The notes under the pieces were generated by a model. That model was not told where the DNA came from and ran no database searches. It worked only from the letters and a program-made list of their open reading frames with translations. A stretch of DNA of 12,615 nucleotides from contig JAKAMV010000196.1 of NCBI GenBank assembly GCA_021812735.1, forward strand, positions 1 through 12,615. The letters run 5' to 3'. The position numbers and the translations under genes were made by a program. Source of the stretch: Chloroflexota bacterium (GTDB taxonomy: Bacteria > Chloroflexota > Limnocylindria > Limnocylindrales > CSP1-4). Below are positions 1-6,848 of this stretch, in pieces. How positions within the stretch are numbered: position 1 is the stretch's first letter; each line of letters starts with the position of its first letter.

Positions 1-563
1 CGCTCGCTCTGCCAGAACTGGTAGACCCAGCCCAGGGCGTCGTCGGCGGTGAACAGCGCGGCCGGCAGGCGCTCGAGGACGGCCTCGAGCCGGGCGCGGT
101 CCTCGGGGGCGAGGGCGACGCGGTTGGCCGGGTCGTCGGCGCGGAAGATGCCGGGCAGCATGGCCGCGGCGTACCGGGCGGCGAGGACCCAGGGGTCGCG
201 CTCCCCCTCCTCGGCCGCGAGCTCCCGGACCTCCGCGATCGAGACCGGGGCGCCCTCGGGGTGGAGCAGCAGGTCGTTCTCGGCGAGGAAGCGGGCGAAC
301 AGCATCCGGTGCCACTGCTCGTACGCGATCTCCTCCACGAGCCCGTCGAAGCCGAGGGTCCGGACCCCGGCGCCGAGGGCCTTGGCGCGCTCGCGCAGGG
401 CGGTCCGGAGGCCGCGCAGCTCCGGCGACAGCCCGGCCGGGGACTCGGCGTCCTCCGCGCCCAGGCGGGCGAGCACGGCGCGCGCCGCCGCCTCGGCGAG
501 GCCGCGGGCCTCGACGACCGCCCTCTCCAGGTCGCGGCGCAGCTCGGGGGCGAGGGCGGCCAT
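1..563 (-). CDS. pglX: BREX adenine-specific DNA methyltransferase PglX/BrxX, N-terminal part (runs off left edge)
   Basis: In BREX, PglX is the m6A methyltransferase that marks host DNA at a non-palindromic site and is also needed for blocking phage replication. Only 187 complete codons are visible, from the ATG at 563 to the window edge, and the frame is open. What is seen: a helical N-terminus, an EEIAYEQWHRMLFARF stretch at about residues 78-92, and LGWVYQFWQSE at residues 177-187, which is close to the hallmark segment found before the methyltransferase core in PglX. The catalytic NPPY and SAM-binding motifs would lie outside the window. The start is 3 nt after the brxC stop, with no strong ribosome binding site, so translation is probably coupled to brxC. 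The identification rests on the recognised N-terminal motif and on gene order; I am confident about the family but cannot judge whether the gene is intact. Confidence 0.88.
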   Translation of the reverse strand, partial: MAALAPELRRDLERAVVEARGLAEAAARAVLARLGAEDAESPAGLSPELRGLRTALRERAKALGAGVRTLGFDGLVEEIAYEQWHRMLFARFLAENDLLLHPEGAPVSIAEVRELAAEEGERDPWVLAARYAAAMLPGIFRADDPANRVALAPEDRARLEAVLERLPAALFTADDALGWVYQFWQSE

Positions 564-566
564 GGG

Positions 567-3500
567 TCAGATCACCACCGTGTCGCCCGCGTCGAGGTGC
601 GCGGCGACGCGCGTGCGCAGGTCGTCGAGGTACGCCTCGAGCTCTGCGGCGTCATGGATGACGGCCTTCGCTGGCTTCACGGTCACAGGGTCGGGCTCAA
701 GCTCCCGCGCCGCGAGCTCGTGCGCATTGTCTGCCTGGGTAGAGACCGCGTCCGTCCGGACCTGCCAGTCCGCGAGCGGCCACCCGTCAAGGGTGGCAAG
801 CAGCTCGAGCGTGGTGCCGATCGCCGGGGAGACGTGGTTATCCAGGCCGACCGCAGTGAGAATGCGCGTGCGCTGGACATCGTCGAGCGCTGACCATGTG
901 GGCGACGCCGCAAGGTCGGCGAGGGCCGCCTTCCTCCGCTCGACGAACGCGTCCAGCCGATCACGAAGTGCGCCCCGGAGCTCCTCGGTCAGCGAGGTGA
1001 CGACGGGCGCGATCGGGTCCGGGTCGTCAAGCATGGAGCGCGACGACTCGATCCCCGCAAGCGTTGCCGCGGCAGCAGCATGGCCCGTCAGGCCCTTGGC
1101 GTGGGCGAGGAGGCGAGCGGCAAGCACCCACTCCTCCCGGCGGGCGGTCACGCGCTGGCTGAGGGCCTTCCATCGCTCGGCGTCCGCCTTGAGGTCATCC
1201 TTCGCCGCCGCGATCCTGACCACCTGTGCGTTGCCGACCTCCCCCTCAAGATCGCGGATCTCCTGAACCGACGGACGCGGGGGGAGCGGCGCCTCGCCGC
1301 CAGCGGCGTCGGCGAGGACGCGGAGGGCGGCCAGGATCTTCGGTGCGAGCTCCACCTCACTGAACCCGGGGGTCGGGATCCCGAGGTCGACGGCGAGTCC
1401 CTTGACCTTCTGGCGGTCGAGCGCCGTCGGGACGACGGATTCCGGCTTGTACTCCACGACCGTCATGACGTTCTGCGTGAGGGCGCCTGCCGCCCTTGCC
1501 TCGCCGTTGTGGAGCGCGCGGACCTTCCCGGCCGAGATCAGCGCCAGGAGCGAGCCGTCGATCGCGTCCTGCGGCCACCCGTACGGCGGGGCCTCGAAGC
1601 GGTGGCGGACGTCGGAGCCCTTCTTTCCGGCGGCGCCGAGGAAGCTGAGGATCGCCTTCGCCACCGGGTGCTCGGCAGCATCGCCCGTGTGCCCGAGCGG
1701 CGTGAATGCGTCCGCCGACCCGTCCTTGGCGCGCTTGATGACGGCGTCCCACCTGCCGTGGTCGGCCATCGTGAAGTCCGGGAAGAGCCGCAGAACCGCG
1801 TTGTCCACCGCCCTGGCGAGCGACGGCCCGAGGGCTGCGTTCCCCGCGGGCTCCGCCACCTCGTTGCCGCCCCCCTGGTAGACCCGCGCCGCCGCCACGA
1901 CGCGGCGCGCGAGCGACTTCTCGCGCTCCTGGGCGTCGTCCCGCCGCGAGATGAGGCCGGCGCGCGCGTTGCGCCCGTCCTCTGTGCTCGGGACGGCCCG
2001 CAGCTCGACGGTCGCCTTGGCCGCCTGGGCCTCGACCATGGCGGAGCGGAGCTCGTCCGCCATCTCCTTGGGGATCCACACGAGGACGAGGGCGCTTTCC
2101 GTGCCGGCGCGCAGCGCGTCCTCGCGGACCTCCTTGTCCGCGACCGACCAGCCGTCCCGAACCCAGACCAGGACGTCGCCGGGGTCGCCCTTCGGCTCGT
2201 CGGCGCTCATCCCGACGCGCACCTTGCGCGGGACGAGGCTCTTGCCCTGTCGCGGCTTCAGGCCGCGCTCCACCTCGGCGAACGCCTCCCGGAGGAGCTG
2301 CGTCCGGCGGTCGGCCTGCCACGCCGTGTCGGTCCGCAGGTCCTGGATGTGGGCCTGGTAGTCGGCGGCCCACTCCGCAGCGGCGGGCGTCTGGAGGAGG
2401 TAGGCGCCCTCGACTTCGAGGAGCACCCCCCGCTCGGCCAGGCGCCGCGTGATCACGGGCACCCGCTCGCGCACCCGCGCCCCGTCGGTCCTCAGGTCCT
2501 CGATCAGGAGGTCCGCGATCGTGTCGTTCGTGGCGCAGAGCCCCGTCGCGCTCGGCCCGTCCTTCGGCAGCTTGCCGATGATGTAGACGGCCTTGGCGAC
2601 CCGTGACGCGAGATGGCCGTCCTCCTCGCTCTTGGCGAGTTCGGAGACGAGCTGGGCCGTTGCCGACGGCAGCGCGCCGCTCTGCTGGAGCGCGCTCTCC
2701 TGCTCGTCGTAGATCCGGTCGGCCGGGACCGTGACCCCCAGGTCGCGGGCAGCGACCTCGCGCGTGGCGTCGAGGACCACCCGCAGCTGCGTCCGCAACT
2801 GGCCGGCGCGGCCTGCCGTGTCGACCGATCGCAGGAAGCGCTCCCAGAGCCGGCGGCGCGCAGGCAGGAGTGGGTAGTCCGCGGCGAGGTGCTGGGCGTC
2901 GGCCCCTGTTGGCGCGATCCCGGACCCGGCGAGCTGCCGGTCGATCTCGCCGCTGACCCGGCCGAGCATCGAATCGACTTCCTTGGCGCGCTCCGGCCGT
3001 TTCCGCAGCACGACCGAGCGGACCACCCGGTCGAGGTCGCGGTCCTGGAGCGCCACAGCCACCGTGAAGCGGTGCATGAGCTTCTGGAGGGTCGGCGTCG
3101 CGCCGAGCGCCATCTGGCCCGCCCCGACGAACAGGATCCGGCTGCGGAACTGGAAGCAGCAGGCCTCGACGAGCTGCTGGACCTCGTTCACTCGGTCCGT
3201 GTCGTCGCCGATGAACTGCTGGAGCTCGTCAAGCACGACAAGCGTGAGGGTGATCTCCTTCGCGGGGTTCGTCGCGCGGAGGGCCTCCTCGAGCACCTGG
3301 AGGAACTTCGGTTCGTCGATGGTCGCGATCGATGGGAACTCGGCCCGGATCGCCTTGGACGCCTCGGCGACCGAGGTCGCGAAGTTCGGCCGCTGCGCGA
3401 GGATCGCACCGGCGAGGTGCTCCGACACGTACAGGTGCGGGAGCTCGCCCTCGAGGGTTCGGCCCGCGGTCGCGAGGTGGGACTGCACGGCCTCGAGGAG

Positions 3501-4031
3501 GCCCTCCTCCCGCAGCCACAGGACCAGGCGGGCCTGGGCGTAGTCCTCGGGCAGCCCGGCGGCTGCGAACACGATCGACAGGATGGACAGGCCGACGCTC
3601 GTGCCCCCGGCGCTCAGCACCCCCGCGGCGGCGAAGCGCCCGCCGTACTGCTTGCCGCGGTTGTCCAGCTCGATCAGGTGCGCCCGGATGTCCTCCGGGA
3701 GGTGGACCAGGCCTCTGGCTCGGGCGCCGTCGGGGAACTCGCGGTCGGCCCACAGGGACTCGAGCACCCGGATCAGGTGCGACTTGCCGCTGCCGTAGAA
3801 GCCGCTCGTCCACGCGGCGGGCTGGGAGGGCTTGTCCAGGTTCTTGAGGTAGCTGCCGTAGATCCGCTCGAGGCCCGTCGCGTACTCGCCCTCGGCCACG
3901 AAGGCGTCGAGCTCGTACCGGAGGACCGCCCACTCCTCCTCGGTCTTGGGCTGGCCGACCTTCGACACCCCGAGGTTCGGGATGGACCAGGACAGCGGAT
4001 CCTTGGCGAGGACGTCGCGAACGAGTGTCAC
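567..4031 (-). CDS. brxC: BREX system P-loop ATPase BrxC
   Basis: BrxC is the large AAA+-like ATPase of BREX, essential for defence and probably an organiser of the methylation/interference complex in the cytoplasm. The protein is 1154 residues with a GTG start, close to the roughly 1200 usual in the family. A Walker A-type segment GFYGSGKSH lies at about residues 77-85, preceded by the family-like stretch IPNLGV (residues 17-22). A hydrophobic Walker B-type segment LVVLDELQQF lies at about residues 264-273. The remainder is a long helical, charged C-terminal region without motifs that I can name. The GTG at 4031 is chosen because it overlaps the brxB stop by four bases (GTGA), and the encoded N-terminus matches what is expected of BrxC. 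The frame stays open upstream to an ATG at 4532, but that extension is only brxB read in another frame. It is followed after 3 nt by pglX. Confidence 0.93.
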   Translation of the reverse strand: MTLVRDVLAKDPLSWSIPNLGVSKVGQPKTEEEWAVLRYELDAFVAEGEYATGLERIYGSYLKNLDKPSQPAAWTSGFYGSGKSHLIRVLESLWADREFPDGARARGLVHLPEDIRAHLIELDNRGKQYGGRFAAAGVLSAGGTSVGLSILSIVFAAAGLPEDYAQARLVLWLREEGLLEAVQSHLATAGRTLEGELPHLYVSEHLAGAILAQRPNFATSVAEASKAIRAEFPSIATIDEPKFLQVLEEALRATNPAKEITLTLVVLDELQQFIGDDTDRVNEVQQLVEACCFQFRSRILFVGAGQMALGATPTLQKLMHRFTVAVALQDRDLDRVVRSVVLRKRPERAKEVDSMLGRVSGEIDRQLAGSGIAPTGADAQHLAADYPLLPARRRLWERFLRSVDTAGRAGQLRTQLRVVLDATREVAARDLGVTVPADRIYDEQESALQQSGALPSATAQLVSELAKSEEDGHLASRVAKAVYIIGKLPKDGPSATGLCATNDTIADLLIEDLRTDGARVRERVPVITRRLAERGVLLEVEGAYLLQTPAAAEWAADYQAHIQDLRTDTAWQADRRTQLLREAFAEVERGLKPRQGKSLVPRKVRVGMSADEPKGDPGDVLVWVRDGWSVADKEVREDALRAGTESALVLVWIPKEMADELRSAMVEAQAAKATVELRAVPSTEDGRNARAGLISRRDDAQEREKSLARRVVAAARVYQGGGNEVAEPAGNAALGPSLARAVDNAVLRLFPDFTMADHGRWDAVIKRAKDGSADAFTPLGHTGDAAEHPVAKAILSFLGAAGKKGSDVRHRFEAPPYGWPQDAIDGSLLALISAGKVRALHNGEARAAGALTQNVMTVVEYKPESVVPTALDRQKVKGLAVDLGIPTPGFSEVELAPKILAALRVLADAAGGEAPLPPRPSVQEIRDLEGEVGNAQVVRIAAAKDDLKADAERWKALSQRVTARREEWVLAARLLAHAKGLTGHAAAAATLAGIESSRSMLDDPDPIAPVVTSLTEELRGALRDRLDAFVERRKAALADLAASPTWSALDDVQRTRILTAVGLDNHVSPAIGTTLELLATLDGWPLADWQVRTDAVSTQADNAHELAARELEPDPVTVKPAKAVIHDAAELEAYLDDLRTRVAAHLDAGDTVVI

Positions 4032-4585
4032 CGGGGTGCCCCCTCCGGAATAGTGATCGGGATAGCGAGGTAGTTCCACCCGTCGCGGGCGTCGAGGAGA
4101 CGGTAGTTGCCGCGCTCGAATGAGCCGGGGAAGAGGACGAGCAGGCGTCCGGGGATGCGGTCCGCCAGGCGCTGCAAGAGCTCCGAGACCCGGACCATGG
4201 GGAACAGCGAGCCGACGCCCACCAGGGTGACGACCGACGCCGGGCCGGCCTGGGGCTCCGCGAGGGTCGCCGCCACCTCGTCGTGGAGCGCCGACAGGTA
4301 CTGAGGGAGCGCCGGCGCGAGGAGCTCGGGGTTCGCGTAGTAGGCGCTCGCGTATTCCTGGGACGCCAGCCATTTCGAGAACGACGTGGTCACGTCGTGC
4401 TCGAGCCAGTCGTGGCCCGCCTCGCGCGTCGCGAGCTCGAAGTCGCCGATGCGCGCCCGGATGCGGCGCTCCAGCTCCGGCGGGTAGACGGCCATCCAGA
4501 CCCGCTCCGCGCCCGCGAGGTCCGGGCGCCACGGCAGCCCGAGCTGGCGGCGGTACTCGGCGAGGAGCGCGTCCACCCGGTCCAT
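4028..4585 (-). CDS. brxB: BREX protein BrxB (DUF1788)
   Basis: BrxB is a small core BREX protein of the DUF1788 family, required for defence in type 1 systems; its biochemical activity is unresolved. The 185-residue length is typical. The C-terminal part carries the family signature LFPGSFERGNYRLLDARDGW (about residues 149-168) followed by NYLAIPI, and GVGSLFPMVRVSELL precedes it, in line with a compact alpha/beta fold. The N-terminus is MDRVDALLAEYRRQLGLPW. The ATG at 4585 lies 2 nt past the brxA stop, and the stop codon overlaps the GTG of brxC, so all three genes are surely one operon. An in-frame extension upstream to 4879 only reads brxA out of frame and was rejected. No strong Shine-Dalgarno sequence is visible, so translational coupling to brxA is the likely route of initiation. 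Confidence 0.94.
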   Translation of the reverse strand: MDRVDALLAEYRRQLGLPWRPDLAGAERVWMAVYPPELERRIRARIGDFELATREAGHDWLEHDVTTSFSKWLASQEYASAYYANPELLAPALPQYLSALHDEVAATLAEPQAGPASVVTLVGVGSLFPMVRVSELLQRLADRIPGRLLVLFPGSFERGNYRLLDARDGWNYLAIPITIPEGAPR

Positions 4586-4587
4586 CT

Positions 4588-5391
4588 TCAGGCAGCCCGC
4601 CAGCCCGTGATGGCGTCGAGGTGCTGGAACGTGATTTCCATCATCCCCCCGCTGCTCCGGTACTCGAGCCAGCCGCTCCTCGCGGCCGCCTCGGCGAGGG
4701 CTCGCAGCTCCGCCTCGCTGCGGTCGAGGATAGCGGCCCACCTGGTCGCGAACAGGGTCGGCCCCGCACGCCCCTCGAGGTGGCCGAGGTACAGCGCGTA
4801 GACCACGCTCGGCGCGTTCACGACGGGGCTCGTGCGCTCCTTGTCGCGCGCTCCGGCCAGGAGGCCGCCCTGCGTCCACGACGAGGCGATGTTCTGCCCG
4901 AGGTTCTTCAGCGAGGACGCGGAGTACCGGTTCGGGTAGACGGATGCGATGTGTCCTGCGAGGTCGGCGCCGCCAACCTTGCTGCCTGGACGTGCCGCCA
5001 CGACCAGTCCGGCCGTTATCCGCAGCAGCACGTCCCGAGCGGCCGCACAGAGCAGCGCGAGCAGAGGCTGGTCCTCACGGCTCACGGGCCACAGTTCGCG
5101 CAGTGCGCCGAAGACCGGCAGCTCGGTCCGGAGCCCGTAGAGCTGCTTGAGGTACATCAGCGTGTTGCTGCGGTTGGAGGCGGTGGACTTGTCGAGCGCG
5201 TTGTCTTCGACGGCCGCGGTTCGGTACGCCTCGAAGTCGACTGGCCCGGGCACGGCGGCGAGGAGCAGCCGAAGCTCCGGCAGCATCATCGTCTTCCCAG
5301 TATGCGTGCCGATGGGGTCGTTGGAGAAGCCAGCCCCGAGGGCTGCTTCGGGTACCAGCGGGTCCAGGCTCGACACGTGAGGCGTTTCCAT
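4588..5391 (-). CDS. brxA: BREX protein BrxA (DUF1819)
   Basis: BrxA is a core BREX protein of the DUF1819 family; characterised members are small helical DNA-binding proteins (established for the family). The protein is 267 residues, longer than the roughly 200 of enterobacterial BrxA; the extra length is at the N-terminus and in the middle. Recognisable segments are THTGKTMMLPELRLLL at about residues 29-44, LYGLRTELPVFGALRELW at about 84-101, and the hallmark NRYSASSLKNLGQNIASSW at about 154-172. The ATG at 5391 is preferred to one at 5454 because the family-like sequence starts there and a TACGCT -10 element ends exactly 7 nt upstream, which implies a leaderless mRNA. It is the first gene of the BREX operon and is followed after 2 nt by brxB. 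Codon third positions include more A and T than in the right-hand genes, by eye, which could reflect transfer. Confidence 0.93.
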   Translation of the reverse strand: METPHVSSLDPLVPEAALGAGFSNDPIGTHTGKTMMLPELRLLLAAVPGPVDFEAYRTAAVEDNALDKSTASNRSNTLMYLKQLYGLRTELPVFGALRELWPVSREDQPLLALLCAAARDVLLRITAGLVVAARPGSKVGGADLAGHIASVYPNRYSASSLKNLGQNIASSWTQGGLLAGARDKERTSPVVNAPSVVYALYLGHLEGRAGPTLFATRWAAILDRSEAELRALAEAAARSGWLEYRSSGGMMEITFQHLDAITGWRAA

Positions 5392-5398
5392 GCTCCAG

Positions 5399-5404
5399 AG
5401 CGTA
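5399..5404 (-). promoter_or_regulatory. -10 element of a leaderless brxA promoter
   Basis: The minus strand reads TACGCT, a TAnnnT -10 hexamer, followed by exactly 7 nt and then the brxA ATG. This spacing puts the transcription start on or beside the A of the start codon, as in leaderless actinobacterial genes. No convincing -35 hexamer is seen; the position 17 nt upstream falls in the palindrome at 5418-5440. The GGAG just before the ATG is only 1 nt from it, too close to serve as a ribosome binding site. The promoter would drive the whole BREX operon. Confidence 0.55.
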
Positions 5405-5406
5405 GC

Positions 5407-5422
5407 GGGGCGCCGGGGCGCC
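5407..5422. repeat. tandem 8-bp direct repeat in the brxA promoter spacer
   Basis: GGGGCGCC occurs twice back to back on the plus strand (5407-5414 and 5415-5422), without mismatch. The two copies fill the space between the -10 hexamer and the -35 position of the brxA promoter and share five bases with the left arm of the adjoining palindrome. In such GC-rich DNA a short repeat could be chance, but its place is what one expects of a regulator site. Confidence 0.5.
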
Positions 5423-5440
5423 GGATGCGCATCCCGGCGC
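5418..5440. promoter_or_regulatory. candidate operator palindrome upstream of brxA
   Basis: A perfect 12-bp palindrome, GGATGCGCATCC (5423-5434), is extended by outer arms GCGCC (5418-5422) and GGCGC (5436-5440) with one unpaired C, giving a nearly symmetric 23-bp element. It covers the -35 region of the putative brxA promoter, the classical place for a repressor site. Known BREX loci are often controlled by a WYL-type regulator (BrxR) that binds an inverted repeat upstream of brxA; no such regulator gene is in the window. Binding is inferred from symmetry and place only. Confidence 0.4.
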
Positions 5441-5564
5441 AGACCGGCCTGCAAAGAGTCACCCGTGACGTTGCCAGCTCGGTTGACACGGCTCGCTCGG
5501 CGGGAGTCGCGTCAGCCGCGCTCTGCCCCCGCGCTCGCGACCCGGCACCAAGGACGGGGCTTGA

Positions 5565-5783
5565 CTATGCGACGCCAGCCAGCTCTCGCCAGACCAATCT
5601 CGACTGCTCCGCTGTGAGGGTGCTCCAAGGTGGGATGCCCACACGCCAGGAGTCTTCCGGGAGCCCATCTAGCCACAACCGGACGTCCGCGAACGAGGCG
5701 GCCTGGGGGTGATCGTGTCGCCACAGCCCTACCAGGCCGTCGGTGATCGCTCGCGGCACCCCGGACATGCGAAGCCGCGGCAT
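5565..5783 (-). CDS. small hypothetical protein upstream of brxA
   Basis: This is a 72-residue frame on the same strand as the BREX operon, ending 173 nt before the brxA start. I do not recognise the family. It looks coding rather than random: about 78% of codons end in G or C, aliphatic and tryptophan residues alternate with charged ones, and the C-terminus (LTAEQSRLVWRELAGVA) reads like an amphipathic helix. Six tryptophans in 72 residues is unusual. The start is uncertain: ATG at 5783 or at 5768, neither with a clear ribosome binding site, and an in-frame stop at 5868-5870 limits extension. It could be a small gene expressed with BREX, a remnant of a longer gene such as brxE (the first gene of type 6 loci), or a chance frame. 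An overlapping minus frame from 5853 to 5512 has more basic, less protein-like composition. Confidence 0.38.
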   Translation of the reverse strand: MPRLRMSGVPRAITDGLVGLWRHDHPQAASFADVRLWLDGLPEDSWRVGIPPWSTLTAEQSRLVWRELAGVA

Positions 5784-5960
5784 CCCCGCTGTTGACCCCT
5801 GGCGCAGGCAGCCGTCGAACCTCGGCCTGCCCGGATGCTCGGCGTCCGCGCATCGTGACCGCCGGTCCTACCCCGCCGCGCCAGCTCCCCCCACCGTTCG
5901 GGGACGCCCGGCACGGCGCGCGGGACACCGTCCTCGCGTCCACCGACCACCGGGCGCGGC

Positions 5961-5968
5961 AAGGAGGG
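5961..5968 (+). promoter_or_regulatory. ribosome binding site that fixes the start at 5977
   Basis: AAGGAGGG lies 8 nt before the ATG at 5977, close to an ideal Shine-Dalgarno sequence. It argues against the in-frame ATG at 5743, whose extra 78 residues are arginine- and proline-rich non-coding-like sequence. Unlike brxA, this gene therefore has a leader. Confidence 0.75.
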
Positions 5969-5976
5969 CCGCTGGG

Positions 5977-6798
5977 ATGGCACGCACGTCGTCGCTGTGG
6001 AGCAGGAGAGAGCGGGCCGCCGTCCAGGCGGTCGAGGTGCGCCTCGACCCGAGCGCGGCCGCGGCGTACCGGGCGTGGGCCGCCCGTGCCGCTGCCCTCC
6101 CCGAGGCGCCCGCCAAGCTGCTCAGGTTCGCCGAGTGGTACGGGGCAGCCGAGCGGGCTTGGCTCGACCGCGCGGCCGCCGCGGAGGCGTGGGCGCCCGA
6201 CGAGCCCGACCCGTCGGACCGCGAGTACTGCCGCTCGCCCGCTGAGGCGCTGGGCCACACGCGGCGAGGCGACGGCCTCGTCCTGCACCTCGTCGCCGCG
6301 GACGACGGCGGAGCCGTCCTTCTCCACGCCCGGTTCTGCCGCGCCGCCCCGGCCTTCCGCATCGAGCGGCGCTGGACGGAGGACCAGCGGCTCAGCTGGG
6401 GGGAGCTCGTCGCGGGCTACCCGTGCAAGGGGTGCGGGCGGCCCGTCTTCGGGTCGTTCGAGCACAAGCCGACCATGCAGCGCACGCCCGAGGAGGCGGC
6501 GCTCCACGACGCGGAGGAGGCCGCCTTCCTCGCGCTCCACCCGGACTGCCGCACGACCCGCTGGTCATACGGGTCGACCGGCCTGACCCACTGCAGCGCC
6601 TGCTGCCCGCCGCCGCCCTTCGGCCCGGAGCAGAGCGAGCGCATCGCCCGAATCCTCGTCGAGATCGCCGAGAGCGTCGCCCGGCGCGACGCGGAGCTCA
6701 CCCGCCGGTGGCAGGCGACGCAGCCCGGCGCGGCCCCAGCCGCGGCCGCCGGCGAACAGCTGGGCCTCTGGCCGCCCCGCCGGGGGAGGGGCCGGTGA
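5977..6798 (+). CDS. cysteine-rich hypothetical protein, probably zinc-binding
   Basis: The protein has 273 residues and I do not recognise the family. The N-terminal half (residues 15-75) is alanine- and arginine-rich and probably helical. The centre (about 98-135) looks like beta strands (GLVLHLVAADDGGAVLLHARF). A cysteine cluster follows: CKGC at residues 150-153, HPDC at 188-191 and HCSACC at 205-210. The two CxxC pairs are spaced like a zinc ribbon with a long insertion of about 50 residues, which includes an acidic helix at 171-187. The C-terminus is a helix (217-246), an alanine/proline linker and a short end, GEQLGLWPP. There is no signal peptide or membrane segment, so it is probably cytoplasmic. 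It is transcribed away from BREX and converges on the next gene. A role in nucleic acid binding is only a guess from the zinc-ribbon-like cysteines. Confidence 0.8.
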   Translation: MARTSSLWSRRERAAVQAVEVRLDPSAAAAYRAWAARAAALPEAPAKLLRFAEWYGAAERAWLDRAAAAEAWAPDEPDPSDREYCRSPAEALGHTRRGDGLVLHLVAADDGGAVLLHARFCRAAPAFRIERRWTEDQRLSWGELVAGYPCKGCGRPVFGSFEHKPTMQRTPEEAALHDAEEAAFLALHPDCRTTRWSYGSTGLTHCSACCPPPPFGPEQSERIARILVEIAESVARRDAELTRRWQATQPGAAPAAAAGEQLGLWPPRRGRGR

Positions 6799-6810
6799 GA
6801 GCTGCCGACG

Positions 6811-6848
6811 CGCCCGGCCGCGCGGTTGGGCCGCCGGCCGACCGGGCG
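6811..6848. terminator. hairpin between convergent genes, possible bidirectional terminator
   Basis: Arms CGCCCGG (6811-6817) and CCGGGCG (6842-6848) pair perfectly over 7 bp, with a further CCG/CGG pairing possible inside after a small bulge. It occupies the 50-nt gap between the two convergent stop codons and directly abuts the stop of the minus-strand gene. There is no T-tract, as is common in high-GC actinobacteria, so intrinsic termination is plausible but unproved. Confidence 0.4.

Larger units (their letters stand above)
5392..5976. other. intergenic region between brxA and the cysteine-rich gene
   Basis: Apart from the brxA promoter, its repeats and the small ORF at 5565-5783, I see no supported gene in this 585-nt stretch. 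It holds a 5-bp inverted repeat GTCAC-CC-GTGAC at 5458-5469 and a TTGACA at 5483-5488 on the plus strand without a matching -10. By eye it is less GC-rich around 5440-5720 than the flanking genes. The part from about 5800 to 5976 must hold the promoter of the gene at 5977, but I could not place it. Confidence 0.5.

Noticed and set aside
49..1266. Plus-strand frame (405 residues) antisense to pglX and brxC
   Set aside because: Serine/arginine/alanine-rich shadow; PglX and BrxC motifs are on the minus strand.
1080..2606. Long plus-strand frame (508 residues) antisense to brxC
   Set aside because: Shadow frame of high-GC coding DNA; low-complexity, Arg/Leu/Val-rich composition, and the minus strand encodes a recognisable BrxC.
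2613..4073. Plus-strand frame (486 residues) antisense to brxC and the end of brxB
   Set aside because: Same reason: a mirror frame of GC-biased third positions with no recognisable domain.
4032..4532. N-terminal extension of the brxC frame to an ATG at 4532
   Set aside because: It reads brxB in another frame and is arginine/glycine/proline-rich; the GTG at 4031 overlapping the brxB stop gives the family-like N-terminus.
5483..5488. Consensus-like TTGACA on the plus strand
   Set aside because: No -10 hexamer at 16-18 nt, and no plus-strand gene begins within about 480 nt.
5512..5853. Minus-strand frame overlapping the small ORF upstream of brxA
   Set aside because: Arg/Gly/Pro-rich with poorer third-position bias than the 5565-5783 frame; probably a shadow, although it starts after a TAGGAC sequence.
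5743..5976. Upstream extension of the gene at 5977
   Set aside because: Basic, proline-rich non-coding-like sequence, and an AAGGAGGG ribosome binding site lies before the ATG at 5977.
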